Source: Fulvimarina endophytica (GTDB lineage: Bacteria; Pseudomonadota; Alphaproteobacteria; Rhizobiales; Rhizobiaceae). Taken from it: 64,000 nucleotides of DNA. Positions within the stretch are counted from its first letter, which is position 1; every line of letters begins with the position of its first letter. Made by a program: the position numbers and the translations under genes. The notes beneath the pieces are model-generated. The model was given only the letters and a program-made list of their open reading frames with translations. It had not been told where the DNA came from and searched no databases. The stretch spans positions 1-64,000 of the forward strand of contig NZ_QURL01000002.1 in NCBI RefSeq assembly GCF_003403015.1, read 5' to 3'. Shown piece by piece: positions 15,712 to 24,513 of the stretch.

Positions 15712-17171
15712 CCGTTCCGACCGATCTCGACCGGCTGAAGGCGAAGCGCATCGGGCAATGGCGCGCCCTCATGCCCTTCGCCGATATCGGCACGAACGAA
15801 TTGCCGCTGCCGCGCCTGATGCGGCTGTCGCTGTTCCAGGTCTCGGTCGGCATCACCCTCGTGATCCTCGGCGGTACCCTCAACCGCGTGATGGCGATCG
15901 AACTCGGCATTCCGATCTCGCTGATCGCGGTCGCCATGGCCCTGCCGCTCGTCATCGCCCCGGCCCGCGCGTTCATCGGCTTCAAGTCGGACAACCGCCG
16001 GTCCTATATGGGCTGGCTGCGCACGCCTTATGTCTGGATGGGGGCGATGACCCAGTTCGGCGGGCTCGCGATCATGCCCTTTGCCCTCTTCATCGTCTCG
16101 GAGGGACAGTCGCAGGCCCTGATCGTCGGCCAGGCGGCAATGCTGCTCGCCTTCGTTCTCGTCGGCTTCGGCGTCCATACGGTGCAGACCGCGGGACTTG
16201 CGCTCGCCTGCGACCTTGCGACCGACGAGAAGCGTCCGCGCATCGTGGCGATGCTCTACACCATGCTGCTCGTCGGCATGTTCGGCGGGGCCCTGGCGAT
16301 CGGTCAGCTGCTGAAGGACTTCTCCTATATCGGCCTCGTGCGCGTGCTTCAGGGGTCGGCCGTCCTGACGATCCTCCTGACCACGATCGCCATCTGGCAG
16401 CAGGAGCCGCGTCGGCGCGATCGTGAGCCGAGCCCGCAGGCGGCCCGCGACACACCGCGCTTCTTCACCGTGGTGCGCGAGCTTCTGGCGGGGCAGGCCG
16501 ATCTGAAGCGCCTTCTTCTGGCGCTCGCCGTCGGGACGGCCGCCTTCGGCATGCAGGACGTGCTGCTCGAGCCCTATGGCGGTCAGGTCTTCGACATGGG
16601 CGTCGGCGCGACGACGCTCCTGACGGCGCTTCTCGCGGCGGGAAGTCTCGCGGGCTTCGCCCTCGCGGCCCGCCTTCACAGTCGCTGGAACGCCAATCCC
16701 AACGTGGTCGCCGCGATCGGGCTGATGGGCGGCATTCCGGCCTTCTCGCTGGTGATCCTCGCCGGGGCCCTCGGTTCGGTCGCCCTGTTCTCGGCCGGCG
16801 TCTTCATCATCGGCCTCGGCAGCGGTCTGTTCTCGGTGTCCATGCTCCTTGCCGTCATGCACCGCATCGGCCACGCCAAGCTCGGCTCGGGGCTCGTCCT
16901 CGGCATCTGGGGCGCCGTCCAGGCGGTCGCCATCGGCCTGTCGGTCGCCGCCGGCGGTGCCGTGCGCGATCAGGTCGCCCAACTCGCCGACATCAACGTG
17001 CTCGGCCCCGCATTCCAGGGCGCCGCGGCCGCCTACAGCGTCGTCTATCATCTGGAGATCGGACTTCTGTTCGCCGCTCTCCTCGTTCTCGGGCCGCTCG
17101 TGCGCCCGCAACTCCTGGAGCCGCGATCCGCCCCGACCGGGCGTTTCGGTCTCCCCGACCTTCCGAACTGA
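15708..17171 (+). CDS. lhaA: Light-harvesting 1 assembly protein LhaA (PucC family)
   Basis: 487-residue, about 12-TM membrane protein. The family signatures include LMRLSLFQVSVGITLVILGGTLNRVMAIELG, ARAFIGFKSDNRRSYMGWLRTPYVW and MQDVLLEPYGGQVFDM. LhaA is needed for normal LH1 assembly, probably by handling bacteriochlorophyll. Its place between bchM and puhA is conserved. ATG overlaps the bchM stop by 4 nt; puhA follows after 17 nt. It is the paralogue of the gene at 1665-3026. Confidence 0.94.
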   Translation: MTVPTDLDRLKAKRIGQWRALMPFADIGTNELPLPRLMRLSLFQVSVGITLVILGGTLNRVMAIELGIPISLIAVAMALPLVIAPARAFIGFKSDNRRSYMGWLRTPYVWMGAMTQFGGLAIMPFALFIVSEGQSQALIVGQAAMLLAFVLVGFGVHTVQTAGLALACDLATDEKRPRIVAMLYTMLLVGMFGGALAIGQLLKDFSYIGLVRVLQGSAVLTILLTTIAIWQQEPRRRDREPSPQAARDTPRFFTVVRELLAGQADLKRLLLALAVGTAAFGMQDVLLEPYGGQVFDMGVGATTLLTALLAAGSLAGFALAARLHSRWNANPNVVAAIGLMGGIPAFSLVILAGALGSVALFSAGVFIIGLGSGLFSVSMLLAVMHRIGHAKLGSGLVLGIWGAVQAVAIGLSVAAGGAVRDQVAQLADINVLGPAFQGAAAAYSVVYHLEIGLLFAALLVLGPLVRPQLLEPRSAPTGRFGLPDLPN

Positions 17172-17188
17172 CCAAGGAGTCAAGAGCC

Positions 17189-17968
17189 ATGCCGACAGGA
17201 GCGTTCACCGAGCAGCTGGACTTGCCACTGCTTCTCGTCATCACGTTCTTTCTGTTCTTCCTCGCATTGGTCTTCTACCTGCGCGGCGAGGACAAGCGCG
17301 AGGGCTATCCCCTGGTCTCGGACCGCACGCGCGGAACCGCCAATCGCATGGCCGTGGTCGGCTTCCCGGGGCTGCCCAAGCCGAAGGCGTTCCTGCTGCC
17401 CGACGGCACCGTGAAATACGCTCCCCATCCCGAGAAGGAGCGCGAGCTGAACGCAGGCCCCGCCTACGCCTTCCCCGGCTCGCCGATCATTCCCCACGGC
17501 GATCCCCTTCTCGACGGCGTCGGTCCGGCGTCCTACGCGCTGAAGGCCGAGGAGCCCCTGCGCACCATCGACGGTCATCTCCAGCTCTCGCCCCTGCGCA
17601 AGAACCCGAACTACCATGTCGAATCGTCCGGTCCCGAACTCGTCGGCATGCCGGTCTATGCGGCCGACGGCGCGCCGGTGGGCACGGTCCGCGACCTGTG
17701 GGTGAACGAGATCGAATACTTCATCCGCTATGTGGAGATCGAGATGAGCGAGGGGGCGCCCGGCGGCGTCGTTCTGGCTCCCTTCGCCTTCGCCGACACC
17801 CGGAAGGGCCGGATGACCTTCGGCATGCTCAGCCGCGAACAGCTCCTTCGCGTACCGCCTCTCGGCAATGAGGAACACATCACGGCGCGCGAGGAAGATC
17901 GTCTCACGGCCTATTTCGCGGGCGGTACGCTCTATACCAAGAACGGCGCACAGGCACCCTTCCTATGA
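17189..17968 (+). CDS. puhA: Photosynthetic reaction centre H subunit
   Basis: 259 residues. One N-terminal transmembrane helix (LPLLLVITFFLFFLALVFYLRGEDKREGYPL) is followed by the cytoplasmic beta-rich domain with FPGLPKPKAFLLPDG, NPNYHVESSGPELVGMPVYAADG and GTVRDLWVNEIEYFIRYVEIE. PuhA caps the L/M core and gates protons to QB. AAGGAG lies shortly before the ATG. The stop overlaps puhB (ATGA 17965-17968). Confidence 0.97.
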   Translation: MPTGAFTEQLDLPLLLVITFFLFFLALVFYLRGEDKREGYPLVSDRTRGTANRMAVVGFPGLPKPKAFLLPDGTVKYAPHPEKERELNAGPAYAFPGSPIIPHGDPLLDGVGPASYALKAEEPLRTIDGHLQLSPLRKNPNYHVESSGPELVGMPVYAADGAPVGTVRDLWVNEIEYFIRYVEIEMSEGAPGGVVLAPFAFADTRKGRMTFGMLSREQLLRVPPLGNEEHITAREEDRLTAYFAGGTLYTKNGAQAPFL

Positions 17969-18630
17969 AACAGATCGAACTCGACGAAACCGCGGATATC
18001 CGGCCTGAGATCTCCGAAGCCGAGCTTCCGGAGGGCGAACGCATCCTGTGGCAGGGCAAGCCCGACTGGTGGCGCTTCGCCGTCAAGGCGTTCCGCATGA
18101 AATGGGTGACGGCGTATTTCGCCGTCCTCATCGCCTGGCGCATCGGCTCGGTCCACAACGATACCGGGTCCTGGGCCATGGGCTTCGCCCATGCGATGCC
18201 GCTCGTCATCGCCTTCTGCATCGTCGGCACGATCCTGATGGTCGTGGCGCTGCTCTATGCCCGCAGCACCGGCTTCATCGTCACGGATCGACGGGTGGTG
18301 ATGCGCTACGGCGTCGCACTGCCCTCGCAGCTGAACATCCCCTTGAAGGATATCGAGGCCGCGGGCCTTCGCGTCTACCGTGACGGCACGGGCGACATTC
18401 CGCTTGTCCTGCCCAAGGGCTCGCGTCCGTTCTACTTCCAGCTCTGGCCGTTCGCGCGCCCGTTCAGGCTGCGGGCGGCCGAGCCGATGCTGCGCGCCAT
18501 TCCGGACGCCGAAAGGGTCGCGGGCACGCTGGCACGGGCGCTTGCCGCGACCGGCGGCACCGCGCAGCTCGGTCAGAGCGTCGGGCAGGCCGGCGCCGAA
18601 CCATACGGGTCGGAGGCCGCTCTCGCATGA
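17965..18630 (+). CDS. puhB: Reaction centre assembly protein PuhB
   Basis: 221 residues. The opening LPEGERILWQGKPDWWRFAVKAFRMKWV and the two or three hydrophobic helices between about residues 48 and 95, then FIVTDRRVVMRYGVALP leading into a PH-like beta domain, match PuhB, which assists reaction-centre assembly. It overlaps puhA upstream and puhC downstream by 4 nt each. No odd features seen. Confidence 0.92.
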   Translation: MKQIELDETADIRPEISEAELPEGERILWQGKPDWWRFAVKAFRMKWVTAYFAVLIAWRIGSVHNDTGSWAMGFAHAMPLVIAFCIVGTILMVVALLYARSTGFIVTDRRVVMRYGVALPSQLNIPLKDIEAAGLRVYRDGTGDIPLVLPKGSRPFYFQLWPFARPFRLRAAEPMLRAIPDAERVAGTLARALAATGGTAQLGQSVGQAGAEPYGSEAALA

Positions 18631-19124
18631 GCCGCCGCCTGACCAGCGTGGACGGAAAGCCGCTGAAGTTCTATCCGACGCCCGAGCGTCCGATCCCCGC
18701 CGCGATCCTCGTCGCGGCCGGGCTCCTTGCGCTTTCGACCGTCGTCTTCGGCCTCGTCAGCAATCGAACCGGCGTCGGTGCCTTCCATACGCCGGCCATC
18801 CAGACGGTCGCCTCGCGGGCGCTCGCGCTCGACGACACCAATCCCGAGATCGCGGTCGTCAGCGACGCAAATACCGGCGAGAGGCTCCTCGAAGCGCCCA
18901 CCGCATCGGGCGGCTTCGCTGTGGAGTCCTTGCGCAATCTGAAGCGTTACCGCACAATCAGGGGGGTGCCGGAAAGCGGTGCCTATACGCTGGCCCTCAA
19001 GGCGGACGGACGCCTCGTGATCGAGGACCCGAAAACCGGGCGGCTGGTCGAACTGAGGGCGTTCGGCAGAGAGAACACCGAGGTGTTCGCCGGATTCCTG
19101 AACTGGGAGGACGCGAAAAGCTGA
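18627..19124 (+). CDS. puhC: Photosynthetic complex assembly protein PuhC
   Basis: 165 residues with a single N-terminal TM helix (PAAILVAAGLLALSTVVFGLV) and a soluble, probably periplasmic, domain with FAVESLRNLKRYRTIRGVPESGAYTLAL and DPKTGRLVELRAFGRENTEVFAGFL. PuhC supports LH1-RC organisation. Start overlaps puhB (ATGA); stop overlaps the next gene (TGATG at 19122-19126). Confidence 0.9.
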   Translation: MSRRLTSVDGKPLKFYPTPERPIPAAILVAAGLLALSTVVFGLVSNRTGVGAFHTPAIQTVASRALALDDTNPEIAVVSDANTGERLLEAPTASGGFAVESLRNLKRYRTIRGVPESGAYTLALKADGRLVIEDPKTGRLVELRAFGRENTEVFAGFLNWEDAKS

Positions 19125-19426
19125 TGTTGCGAACCCTCTTCGGCGGAGCGGAAGAGACCGTCGACTGCACGGTCGAGATCTCCAACACCTTCGAGAGCCT
19201 GCATGCTCACGTCCGCTTCGATGGCGGCGTGACGGTGGGGCCGGGCGACGAAGTCGTGGTTCATGGTCAGCCGATCGCCGTTCCCTATGGTGACGAAGCC
19301 GAGTTTCGCCGGACGGCCACGATCCGCCGTGCGGGATGGATCGAGCGCACCTGGACACGGATGACCGGCGACTTCGAATTCATGGAGCTCTGCGAGTTCT
19401 CATTCTCCGAAAAGGCGACCCTATGA
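19124..19426 (+). CDS. Conserved small PGC protein (orf100, between puhC and acsF)
   Basis: 100 residues, predicted soluble, opening [20 protein letters not shown] and ending [21 protein letters not shown] short unnamed ORF is often found at this spot in PGCs (R. capsulatus has a shorter one called puhD there), but I do not recognise a domain and cannot assign a function. The [11 protein letters not shown] stretch suggests a small beta fold. Its start shares an A with the puhC stop and its stop overlaps acsF (ATGA), so expression should be tightly coupled to both, and a role near the cyclase is conceivable. Confidence 0.8.
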   Translation: MLRTLFGGAEETVDCTVEISNTFESLHAHVRFDGGVTVGPGDEVVVHGQPIAVPYGDEAEFRRTATIRRAGWIERTWTRMTGDFEFMELCEFSFSEKATL

Positions 19427-20511
19427 ACGCTCCTGCAAAGATCGCGGGCGCACGCCCCTACGCCAAGCCGATCAACGAGACGACGAAGTCCGCCCAGGAA
19501 GACACGCTTCTCAGCCCGCGCTTCTACACCACCGATTTCGACAAGCTCGACAAGGTGGACGTCTCCGGCGTTCGTCCGCAATGGGACGCGCTGATCGCGG
19601 AGATGAAGGCCGATCCCAATCGCGGCCACTTCAAGCGCGACGAGAACTGGGACCGGATCGATCTCGCAGACCTGCCGGAAGGGCTGCGCAAGGAATTCGT
19701 CGATTTCCTCGTCTCCTCCCTCACGGCCGAGTTCTCCGGCTGCGTCCTCTACAAGGAGATGAAGCGGCGCGGGACCAATCCCGATATCTGCGAGCTCTTC
19801 TCCTATATGAGCCGGGACGAGGCGCGCCATGCGGGCTTCATCAACGACGCGCTCAAGGAATTCGGCATCGGGGTCAATCTCGGCTTCCTCACCCGCGAGA
19901 AGAAGTACACCTTCTTCCAGCCGAAGTTCATCTATTATGCGACCTATCTGTCCGAGAAGATCGGCTATGCGCGCTACATCACGATCTTCCGCCACTTGGA
20001 GCGTCATCCGGAGAAGCGCTTCCATCCGATCTTCAAGTGGTTCGAGAAGTGGTGCAACGACGAGTTCCGCCACGGCGAGGCCTTCGCGCTCCTGATGCGG
20101 GCCGACGACCGGGTGCTGAAGGGCCGCAACAAGCTCTGGATCAAGTTCTTCCTGCTGGCGGTCTTCTCGACCATGTATGTCCGCGACCATGCGCGGCCCG
20201 AATTCCACAAGGCCTTCGCGATCGATCCCAGCCAATACGGCATGACGGTCTTCCGCATCACGACCGAGATTTCCAAACAGGTCTTCCCGCTCGCCCTCGA
20301 CATCGAAAATCCGAGGTTCCAGCGCGGGCTCGACCGGCTTCTTGCCGCAAGCCGGCAGATCGAGGCGGGCCGACGCGAAGGCGGCCTTGGCGGCAAGCTC
20401 AAGGTCGCGGCGGGCCGCGCGAGGGCGACGGCGATCTTCGCCAGCCTCTACGCCATGCCGGCGATCCCCAACGAGATCCCCGCGGACGGAACGCTCGTTC
20501 CGGCCTACTGA
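19423..20511 (+). CDS. acsF: Aerobic Mg-protoporphyrin IX monomethyl ester cyclase (diiron)
   Basis: 362-residue O2-dependent oxidative cyclase that closes the fifth (E) ring to give divinyl protochlorophyllide. The carboxylate-bridged diiron site is visible as [15 protein letters not shown] (Glu103 region), [10 protein letters not shown] (Glu133, His136) and [10 protein letters not shown] (Glu214, His217). The start ATG overlaps orf100 (ATGA). No oxygen-independent bchE is found in this window, implying that ring closure here depends on oxygen or that bchE lies elsewhere. Followed by a 183-nt gap before the puhE fusion gene. Confidence 0.96.
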   Translation: MNAPAKIAGARPYAKPINETTKSAQEDTLLSPRFYTTDFDKLDKVDVSGVRPQWDALIAEMKADPNRGHFKRDENWDRIDLADLPEGLRKEFVDFLVSSLTAEFSGCVLYKEMKRRGTNPDICELFSYMSRDEARHAGFINDALKEFGIGVNLGFLTREKKYTFFQPKFIYYATYLSEKIGYARYITIFRHLERHPEKRFHPIFKWFEKWCNDEFRHGEAFALLMRADDRVLKGRNKLWIKFFLLAVFSTMYVRDHARPEFHKAFAIDPSQYGMTVFRITTEISKQVFPLALDIENPRFQRGLDRLLAASRQIEAGRREGGLGGKLKVAAGRARATAIFASLYAMPAIPNEIPADGTLVPAY

Positions 20512-20694
20512 GGCGGCGGCAGCGCCGGCCGGATCCTCTGGCGGGTCGCCTCGGCGGCAACCGTTCGCGTCAGTGCCGGTGATCGGCCGCCGAACGGAGC
20601 TTTTAAGCCTATCGCGGGGGCAGGGGCGGCCTTCGCGACCTGCGGCGCGACGACACGTCGCCCGAACACCCCATTGCATAAGGGACGATCTCCA

Positions 20695-22629
20695 ATGACC
20701 GAATATGTCCTCCCGGCCCTCTTCGCCCTCGTCGTCTGGTGGGCCTCGACCGTCGTGATCATCTATCTCGACGGCCTGCCCCAGAAGACGTTCAAGTATT
20801 CCATGATCGGCGCGACCGTCGTCTTCGCGCTCTCGCTCTGGGGTCTGGAATGGTCGGCCCGCGATACGAGCGTCACCGGCGCCTATTACGCCTTCACCTT
20901 CGGTCTTCTCGCCTGGGGCTGGCAGGAGATGAGCTTCTACATGGGCTATGTCACGGGCTCGCGGAAACAGCCCTGTCCGGAGAACTGCCGGGGCTGGCCG
21001 CATTTCGTCCATGCCGTGCAGACGAGCCTCTATCACGAGCTCGCCATCATCGTCGCGGCCGTCGCGGTGGTCTGGCTGACATGGGGCGCGCCGAACCAGA
21101 TCGGCATGTGGACCTTCATGGTGCTGTGGTGGATGCACCAGAGCGCCAAGCTCAACGTCTTCTTCGGCGTGCGCAATCTCAACGAGGAATTTCTGCCGGA
21201 GCATCTGGAATTCCTCAAGGGCTTCCTCAACAAGCGCTCGATGAACCTCCTCTTCCCGTTCTCCGTCACCATTTCGACGGTGATCACGGTTCTGCTCTTC
21301 GCCTTTGCCTTCGCCGAGGGTGCGACGGCCTTCGAGAAGGCTGGCTACACCTTCCTCGGCGTTCTGATGGCGCTTGCGATCCTGGAACACTGGATGCTCG
21401 TCCTGCCGATGCCGGCCGGGGCGATCTGGTCCCCGGCGCTGAAGTCGCGCGGTGCCCGCAAGCCCTTCGCCGTCGAGATCGTGGTGGGCTTCCTCGGTGC
21501 CGGCAAGACGACCACGCTTCGCCGCATGCTGAACGAGGCGAACCCGGCGGAAAAAACGGTCGTCCTCGTCAACGATTTCGGCGAGCTCGGGATCGACGGG
21601 TCGCTGCTCTCGGGGCAGGGGGCCGATGTGGTGGAACTGCCGAACGGCTGCATCTGCTGTTCCCTGCGCAAGGATCTCTCGGCCCAGCTGCGCGAGGTCG
21701 TGGCGACCATGGCGCCGGACCGGGTCATGATCGAGCCCTCGGGCGTTGCCGATGTCGCCTCCCTTCTCCAGGTGCTGGCAGCCCCCGAGATCGCGACGAA
21801 CGTGAAGGCGACGAAGCTCTTCACGGTGATCGATGCCGGGGCGTTTCTCGGCGATTACGCCCGTATGCCCGAATACTTCGACATTCAGGCACGGATCGCG
21901 CCGGTCTTCATCCTCAACAAGATCGATCTCGTCTCGCCGAGCGAGCTTGGCGCCGTGCGCGAAACGCTGATCGCGCTCAATCCCAAAGCGAAGATCCTGC
22001 CGGCCCGCTACGGGGCGGTTGAGGAAGAGCTCGCACCGAACCAGGCGATCTATGTCCACGCGGCCGCTTCCGAGTTCGAGGACGAGGATCAGTACGGTCA
22101 CGCTCATGCGGGCCATCACGACCATGGCCACGGTCACGAGCACGCGGGCCATCACGAGCACGATCACGATCACGACCATGGTCATGCCCACGGCCACGGC
22201 CACGGGCACGGGCACGGGCATGATCACGGGCATCATCATGGTCAAAGCCATGGTCACGGCCATCGTCATCCCGAGCCGGGCCTCGGCCTCGGCTCCTGGA
22301 GCCGCGCGCTGACGCGGCCGATCGGGCCGGACGAGCTCGCCGCCCGTCTCGATCAGGTGGCGCGCGGCTATGCCGGACGGGTCGATCGGATGAAAGGGAT
22401 CGTGCGCTCGGGCGAGGGGTGGATGCGCTTCGACATCGCTGGTGGTCGCCCGTCCATGGCGGTGCACATCCCGGCCGTCAACGAAACGGCTCGGGCGCTT
22501 GCCATCGGCAAATCCCTCGATCTCGCCAAGCTCGACCGTCTGTTCGAGATTCCGGGCGAAGCCCGCCAGACTGTCGAGGACGAACGCCCCGACACCAGCT
22601 TCGGTGCCACTCCGGCCTTCGCCGGCTGA
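20695..22629 (+). CDS. puhE: PuhE fused to a CobW/COG0523 (G3E) metallochaperone GTPase
   Basis: One uninterrupted 644-codon frame holding two proteins. Residues 1 to about 248 are PuhE (DUF3623-type photosynthetic complex assembly protein) with about six TM helices (near 5-25, 36-55, 63-83, 113-133, 186-208, 217-237) and the family stretch HAVQTSLYHELAI. From about 258 a complete G3E GTPase follows: Walker A GFLGAGKTTT (265-274), metal motif C319-I-C321-C322, EPSG (347-350), NKID (408-411), a loop with 29 histidines in residues 469-525, and a CobW C-terminal domain (about 535-620). COG0523 proteins deliver Zn, Co or related metals; which metal and which client here is unknown, but acsF (iron) and the Mg-chelatase/B12-linked genes are neighbours. 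ATG 20695 has AGGGA 9 nt upstream; an in-frame ATG at 20674 lacks one. All key residues are intact, so decay or frameshift is not indicated. Confidence 0.9.
   Translation: MTEYVLPALFALVVWWASTVVIIYLDGLPQKTFKYSMIGATVVFALSLWGLEWSARDTSVTGAYYAFTFGLLAWGWQEMSFYMGYVTGSRKQPCPENCRGWPHFVHAVQTSLYHELAIIVAAVAVVWLTWGAPNQIGMWTFMVLWWMHQSAKLNVFFGVRNLNEEFLPEHLEFLKGFLNKRSMNLLFPFSVTISTVITVLLFAFAFAEGATAFEKAGYTFLGVLMALAILEHWMLVLPMPAGAIWSPALKSRGARKPFAVEIVVGFLGAGKTTTLRRMLNEANPAEKTVVLVNDFGELGIDGSLLSGQGADVVELPNGCICCSLRKDLSAQLREVVATMAPDRVMIEPSGVADVASLLQVLAAPEIATNVKATKLFTVIDAGAFLGDYARMPEYFDIQARIAPVFILNKIDLVSPSELGAVRETLIALNPKAKILPARYGAVEEELAPNQAIYVHAAASEFEDEDQYGHAHAGHHDHGHGHEHAGHHEHDHDHDHGHAHGHGHGHGHGHDHGHHHGQSHGHGHRHPEPGLGLGSWSRALTRPIGPDELAARLDQVARGYAGRVDRMKGIVRSGEGWMRFDIAGGRPSMAVHIPAVNETARALAIGKSLDLAKLDRLFEIPGEARQTVEDERPDTSFGATPAFAG
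22099..22269 (+). repeat. Histidine-rich coding repeat in the PuhE-CobW gene
   Basis: A run of CAC/CAT codons alternating mostly with Gly, Asp, Glu or Ala codons: 29 His in 57 residues. At DNA level it is an imperfect 6-nt periodicity. It forms a probable metal-binding loop typical of some COG0523 GTPases, placed just before the C-terminal domain. Confidence 0.9.
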
Positions 22630-22650
22630 CCGAAGGACCGGCACGGACGA

Positions 22651-22690
22651 GACCGGACGATGAGGACGGCGTGGTGACGGCCGTCCGGTC
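22651..22690 (+). terminator. Possible hairpin terminator after puhE-cobW
   Basis: Outer arms GACCGGACG (22651-22659) and CGTCCGGTC (22682-22690) are perfect complements, with an alternative inner stem GGACGGC/GCCGTCC (22664-22670 and 22680-22686). It begins 22 nt after the stop. There is no U tract, so intrinsic termination is uncertain. Confidence 0.35.
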
Positions 22691-22976
22691 CGGCATCTGA
22701 GCCGGTCGGGAGTCCGCTCGGCGATCGCTTACTCGAGCCGATGGGCCGGCTTCGGGATCCGAGCCGCACCCCTCTTCGCGTCCCGTGCCATCGGATCATC
22801 CGGAACCGGAAGGCGTAGCTGCGCCCGATGCCGCGGCGTATCGGTAGATCAGGCAGGATCGGGTCCCGGCGGGACGGATCGTCCGACCCACACTCCAGCA
22901 TCCCATGCCCTTACGTGTGCGCCGCACTGCATGTCAGTGCCTCGGCTTCGTGCCGGGCGTGCGATGGGGTCTGGAC

Positions 22977-23008
22977 CCGCTCGCCCCCGTCCGGGGGCGG
23001 GTGAGCGG
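22977..23008. terminator. GC-rich hairpin downstream of trkH
   Basis: CCGCTC-GCCCCC (22977-22988) pairs with GGGGGC (22993-22998) and GAGCGG (23003-23008) across a 4-nt loop and a GGGT bulge. It lies about 120 nt 3' of trkH (- strand). No T run, so its role as terminator is a guess. Confidence 0.3.
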
Positions 23009-23124
23009 CCTTGCCGAGAGCTTTGAGCGGCACGCCCGAAGCGCCGAAGCCTCGAGCCCAGCCGAACCCGTCTCCCGCCTCAGCTCTTCGAGCCCGTCCT
23101 TATGATTTCTCCTCCCGCTGATCG

Positions 23125-24513
23125 TCAGATCGCGAGATCGTTGTCGCTTTCTTCCTCACGCGTCTCGTCGGGGATCGCGAGGGCCAGGCCGAAGGTGAGA
23201 ACGCCGAGGCGCCCGATGATCATCAGGCCGATGATCGTGAGCTTGCCGAGATCCGACAGATCCCCGGTGATGCCGTGGGACAGCCCGACGGTGCCGAGGG
23301 CCGAGACCGCCTCGAAGAGAAGCGCGTTGAAGCTCGCGCCGAACTCGGTGAGGAACAGGATGAAAAGCGCGACGCAGATGCAGCCGAGATAGCAGCAAAG
23401 GGTCGTCGCCGCGAGGTTGAGCTGGGTATCGGGCACCGTGCGCTTGAAGAACCGCACGCTGTCGCGGCCCTTCAGCGTCGATCGCACAAGCGCGATGAGC
23501 GCGGCGAAGGAGGTGGTCTTCATGCCGCCGCCCGTTCCCGAAGGCGACGCACCGATAACCATGAGGACAAGGAGCACCATGATGACGGCGTTCGAGATCG
23601 TCGACATGTCGATGGTGTTGAAACCGACCGTGGTCGAGGCCGTCATGGCCTGGAAGAAGGATGTCAGCAGCCTTTCGGCGGGCGGAAGGCTCGCCACCGT
23701 CGGCTCGGCGAGGAAGATGAGGAGGGTGCCGAACCCGATCAGGATGGTCGTCATGCGCAGGATCACCTTGCTGGTGAACCCGAAATGGCTCGCCCGTCCC
23801 GCAAAGCGCCGGACGGCATCGGCGATGATGATGAACCCCATCGAGCCGGCAATGCTCAGCGCCGAAATGACGAGGAGAATGCCCGTATTGTCGGAGAAGC
23901 GCATGAAGCTGTCGGAGTAGAGCGCGAAGCCGGCCGTGCAGAAGGCCGAGATCGAATGGAAGATTGCGCTCCACAGAGCGTCCTCGACGCCGTAGAGGCG
24001 GAAGAAGACGTAGAGGGCGGTGGCGCCGACGATCTCCGTTGCGAAGGTGAAGAAGACGACCGAGCGGATGAAGAAGGCGGGCGTCATGTCATGGGGCAGG
24101 GGGAACGCGGCCCGCGTCGTCTTCTCCTGCGTCTCGCTCATATTCGTGTGGATCGCCAGGAAGGCGAAGGAACTCAGCGTCATATAGCCGAGACCGCCGA
24201 ACTGGATCAGGATCAGAATGACGATCTGACCGATGAAGTTGTAGTTCGTTCCGATATCCACCGTCGAAAGACCGGTGGTTGACACGGCCGAAACGGCGAC
24301 GAAGAGATTGTCGAGGGCCGAGACGGTTGTCTCGCCGTGGGAGAGCGGCAGGCTCAGGAGGATCCATCCGAGGATGATGTAGGACAGATAGCCGAACATC
24401 AGGAGCCGCGCGGGGCCCGCCCGCTCGCGCGTCACCTCGGCCGTCGTCTCCTTGATGGGCAAGGCACCCTTAAGGGCGTCGACCGCCTGGTCGAAGCTCA
24501 TCGGTAATTTCAT
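23125..24513 (-). CDS. TrkH/KtrB-type potassium transporter membrane subunit
   Basis: 462 residues. The four degenerate P-loop selectivity segments are visible as VSAVSTTGLST, HSISAFCTAGFALYS, QAMTASTTVGFNT and EAVSALGTVGLSHG, with the intervening paired TM helices, giving the MPM-repeat fold of the Trk/Ktr/HKT superfamily. The third repeat is followed by SPSGTGGGMKTTSFA, the gating-loop region. The ATG at 24513 has AGGGGAC about 10 nt upstream; the TTG at 24540 is less likely. No TrkA/KtrA partner is adjacent. A K+ transporter sitting between puh and puf operons is not a usual PGC member; it may be a local insertion, or may adjust the membrane potential in photosynthetic membranes (inference). 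Confidence 0.9.
   Translation of the reverse strand: MKLPMSFDQAVDALKGALPIKETTAEVTRERAGPARLLMFGYLSYIILGWILLSLPLSHGETTVSALDNLFVAVSAVSTTGLSTVDIGTNYNFIGQIVILILIQFGGLGYMTLSSFAFLAIHTNMSETQEKTTRAAFPLPHDMTPAFFIRSVVFFTFATEIVGATALYVFFRLYGVEDALWSAIFHSISAFCTAGFALYSDSFMRFSDNTGILLVISALSIAGSMGFIIIADAVRRFAGRASHFGFTSKVILRMTTILIGFGTLLIFLAEPTVASLPPAERLLTSFFQAMTASTTVGFNTIDMSTISNAVIMVLLVLMVIGASPSGTGGGMKTTSFAALIALVRSTLKGRDSVRFFKRTVPDTQLNLAATTLCCYLGCICVALFILFLTEFGASFNALLFEAVSALGTVGLSHGITGDLSDLGKLTIIGLMIIGRLGVLTFGLALAIPDETREEESDNDLAI

Larger units (their letters stand above)
22630..23124. other. Convergent intergenic region between puhE-cobW and trkH
   Basis: About 495 bp between two converging genes. It contains two GC-rich hairpins (22651-22690 and 22977-23008) and no convincing ORF, tRNA or mobile-element end. 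Confidence 0.7.

Noticed and set aside
22099..22269. His-rich segment as a CRISPR or tandem DNA repeat
   Set aside because: No spacer structure; it is coding sequence with alternating His codons inside a GTPase.
19285..22644. 1119-codon - strand frame opposite acsF and puhE-cobW
   Set aside because: GC-driven shadow without domain features; the + strand genes are clear.
22984..23000. GC-rich palindrome as a possible attachment or mobile-element end
   Set aside because: No integrase, transposase or direct repeats nearby; read simply as a hairpin.
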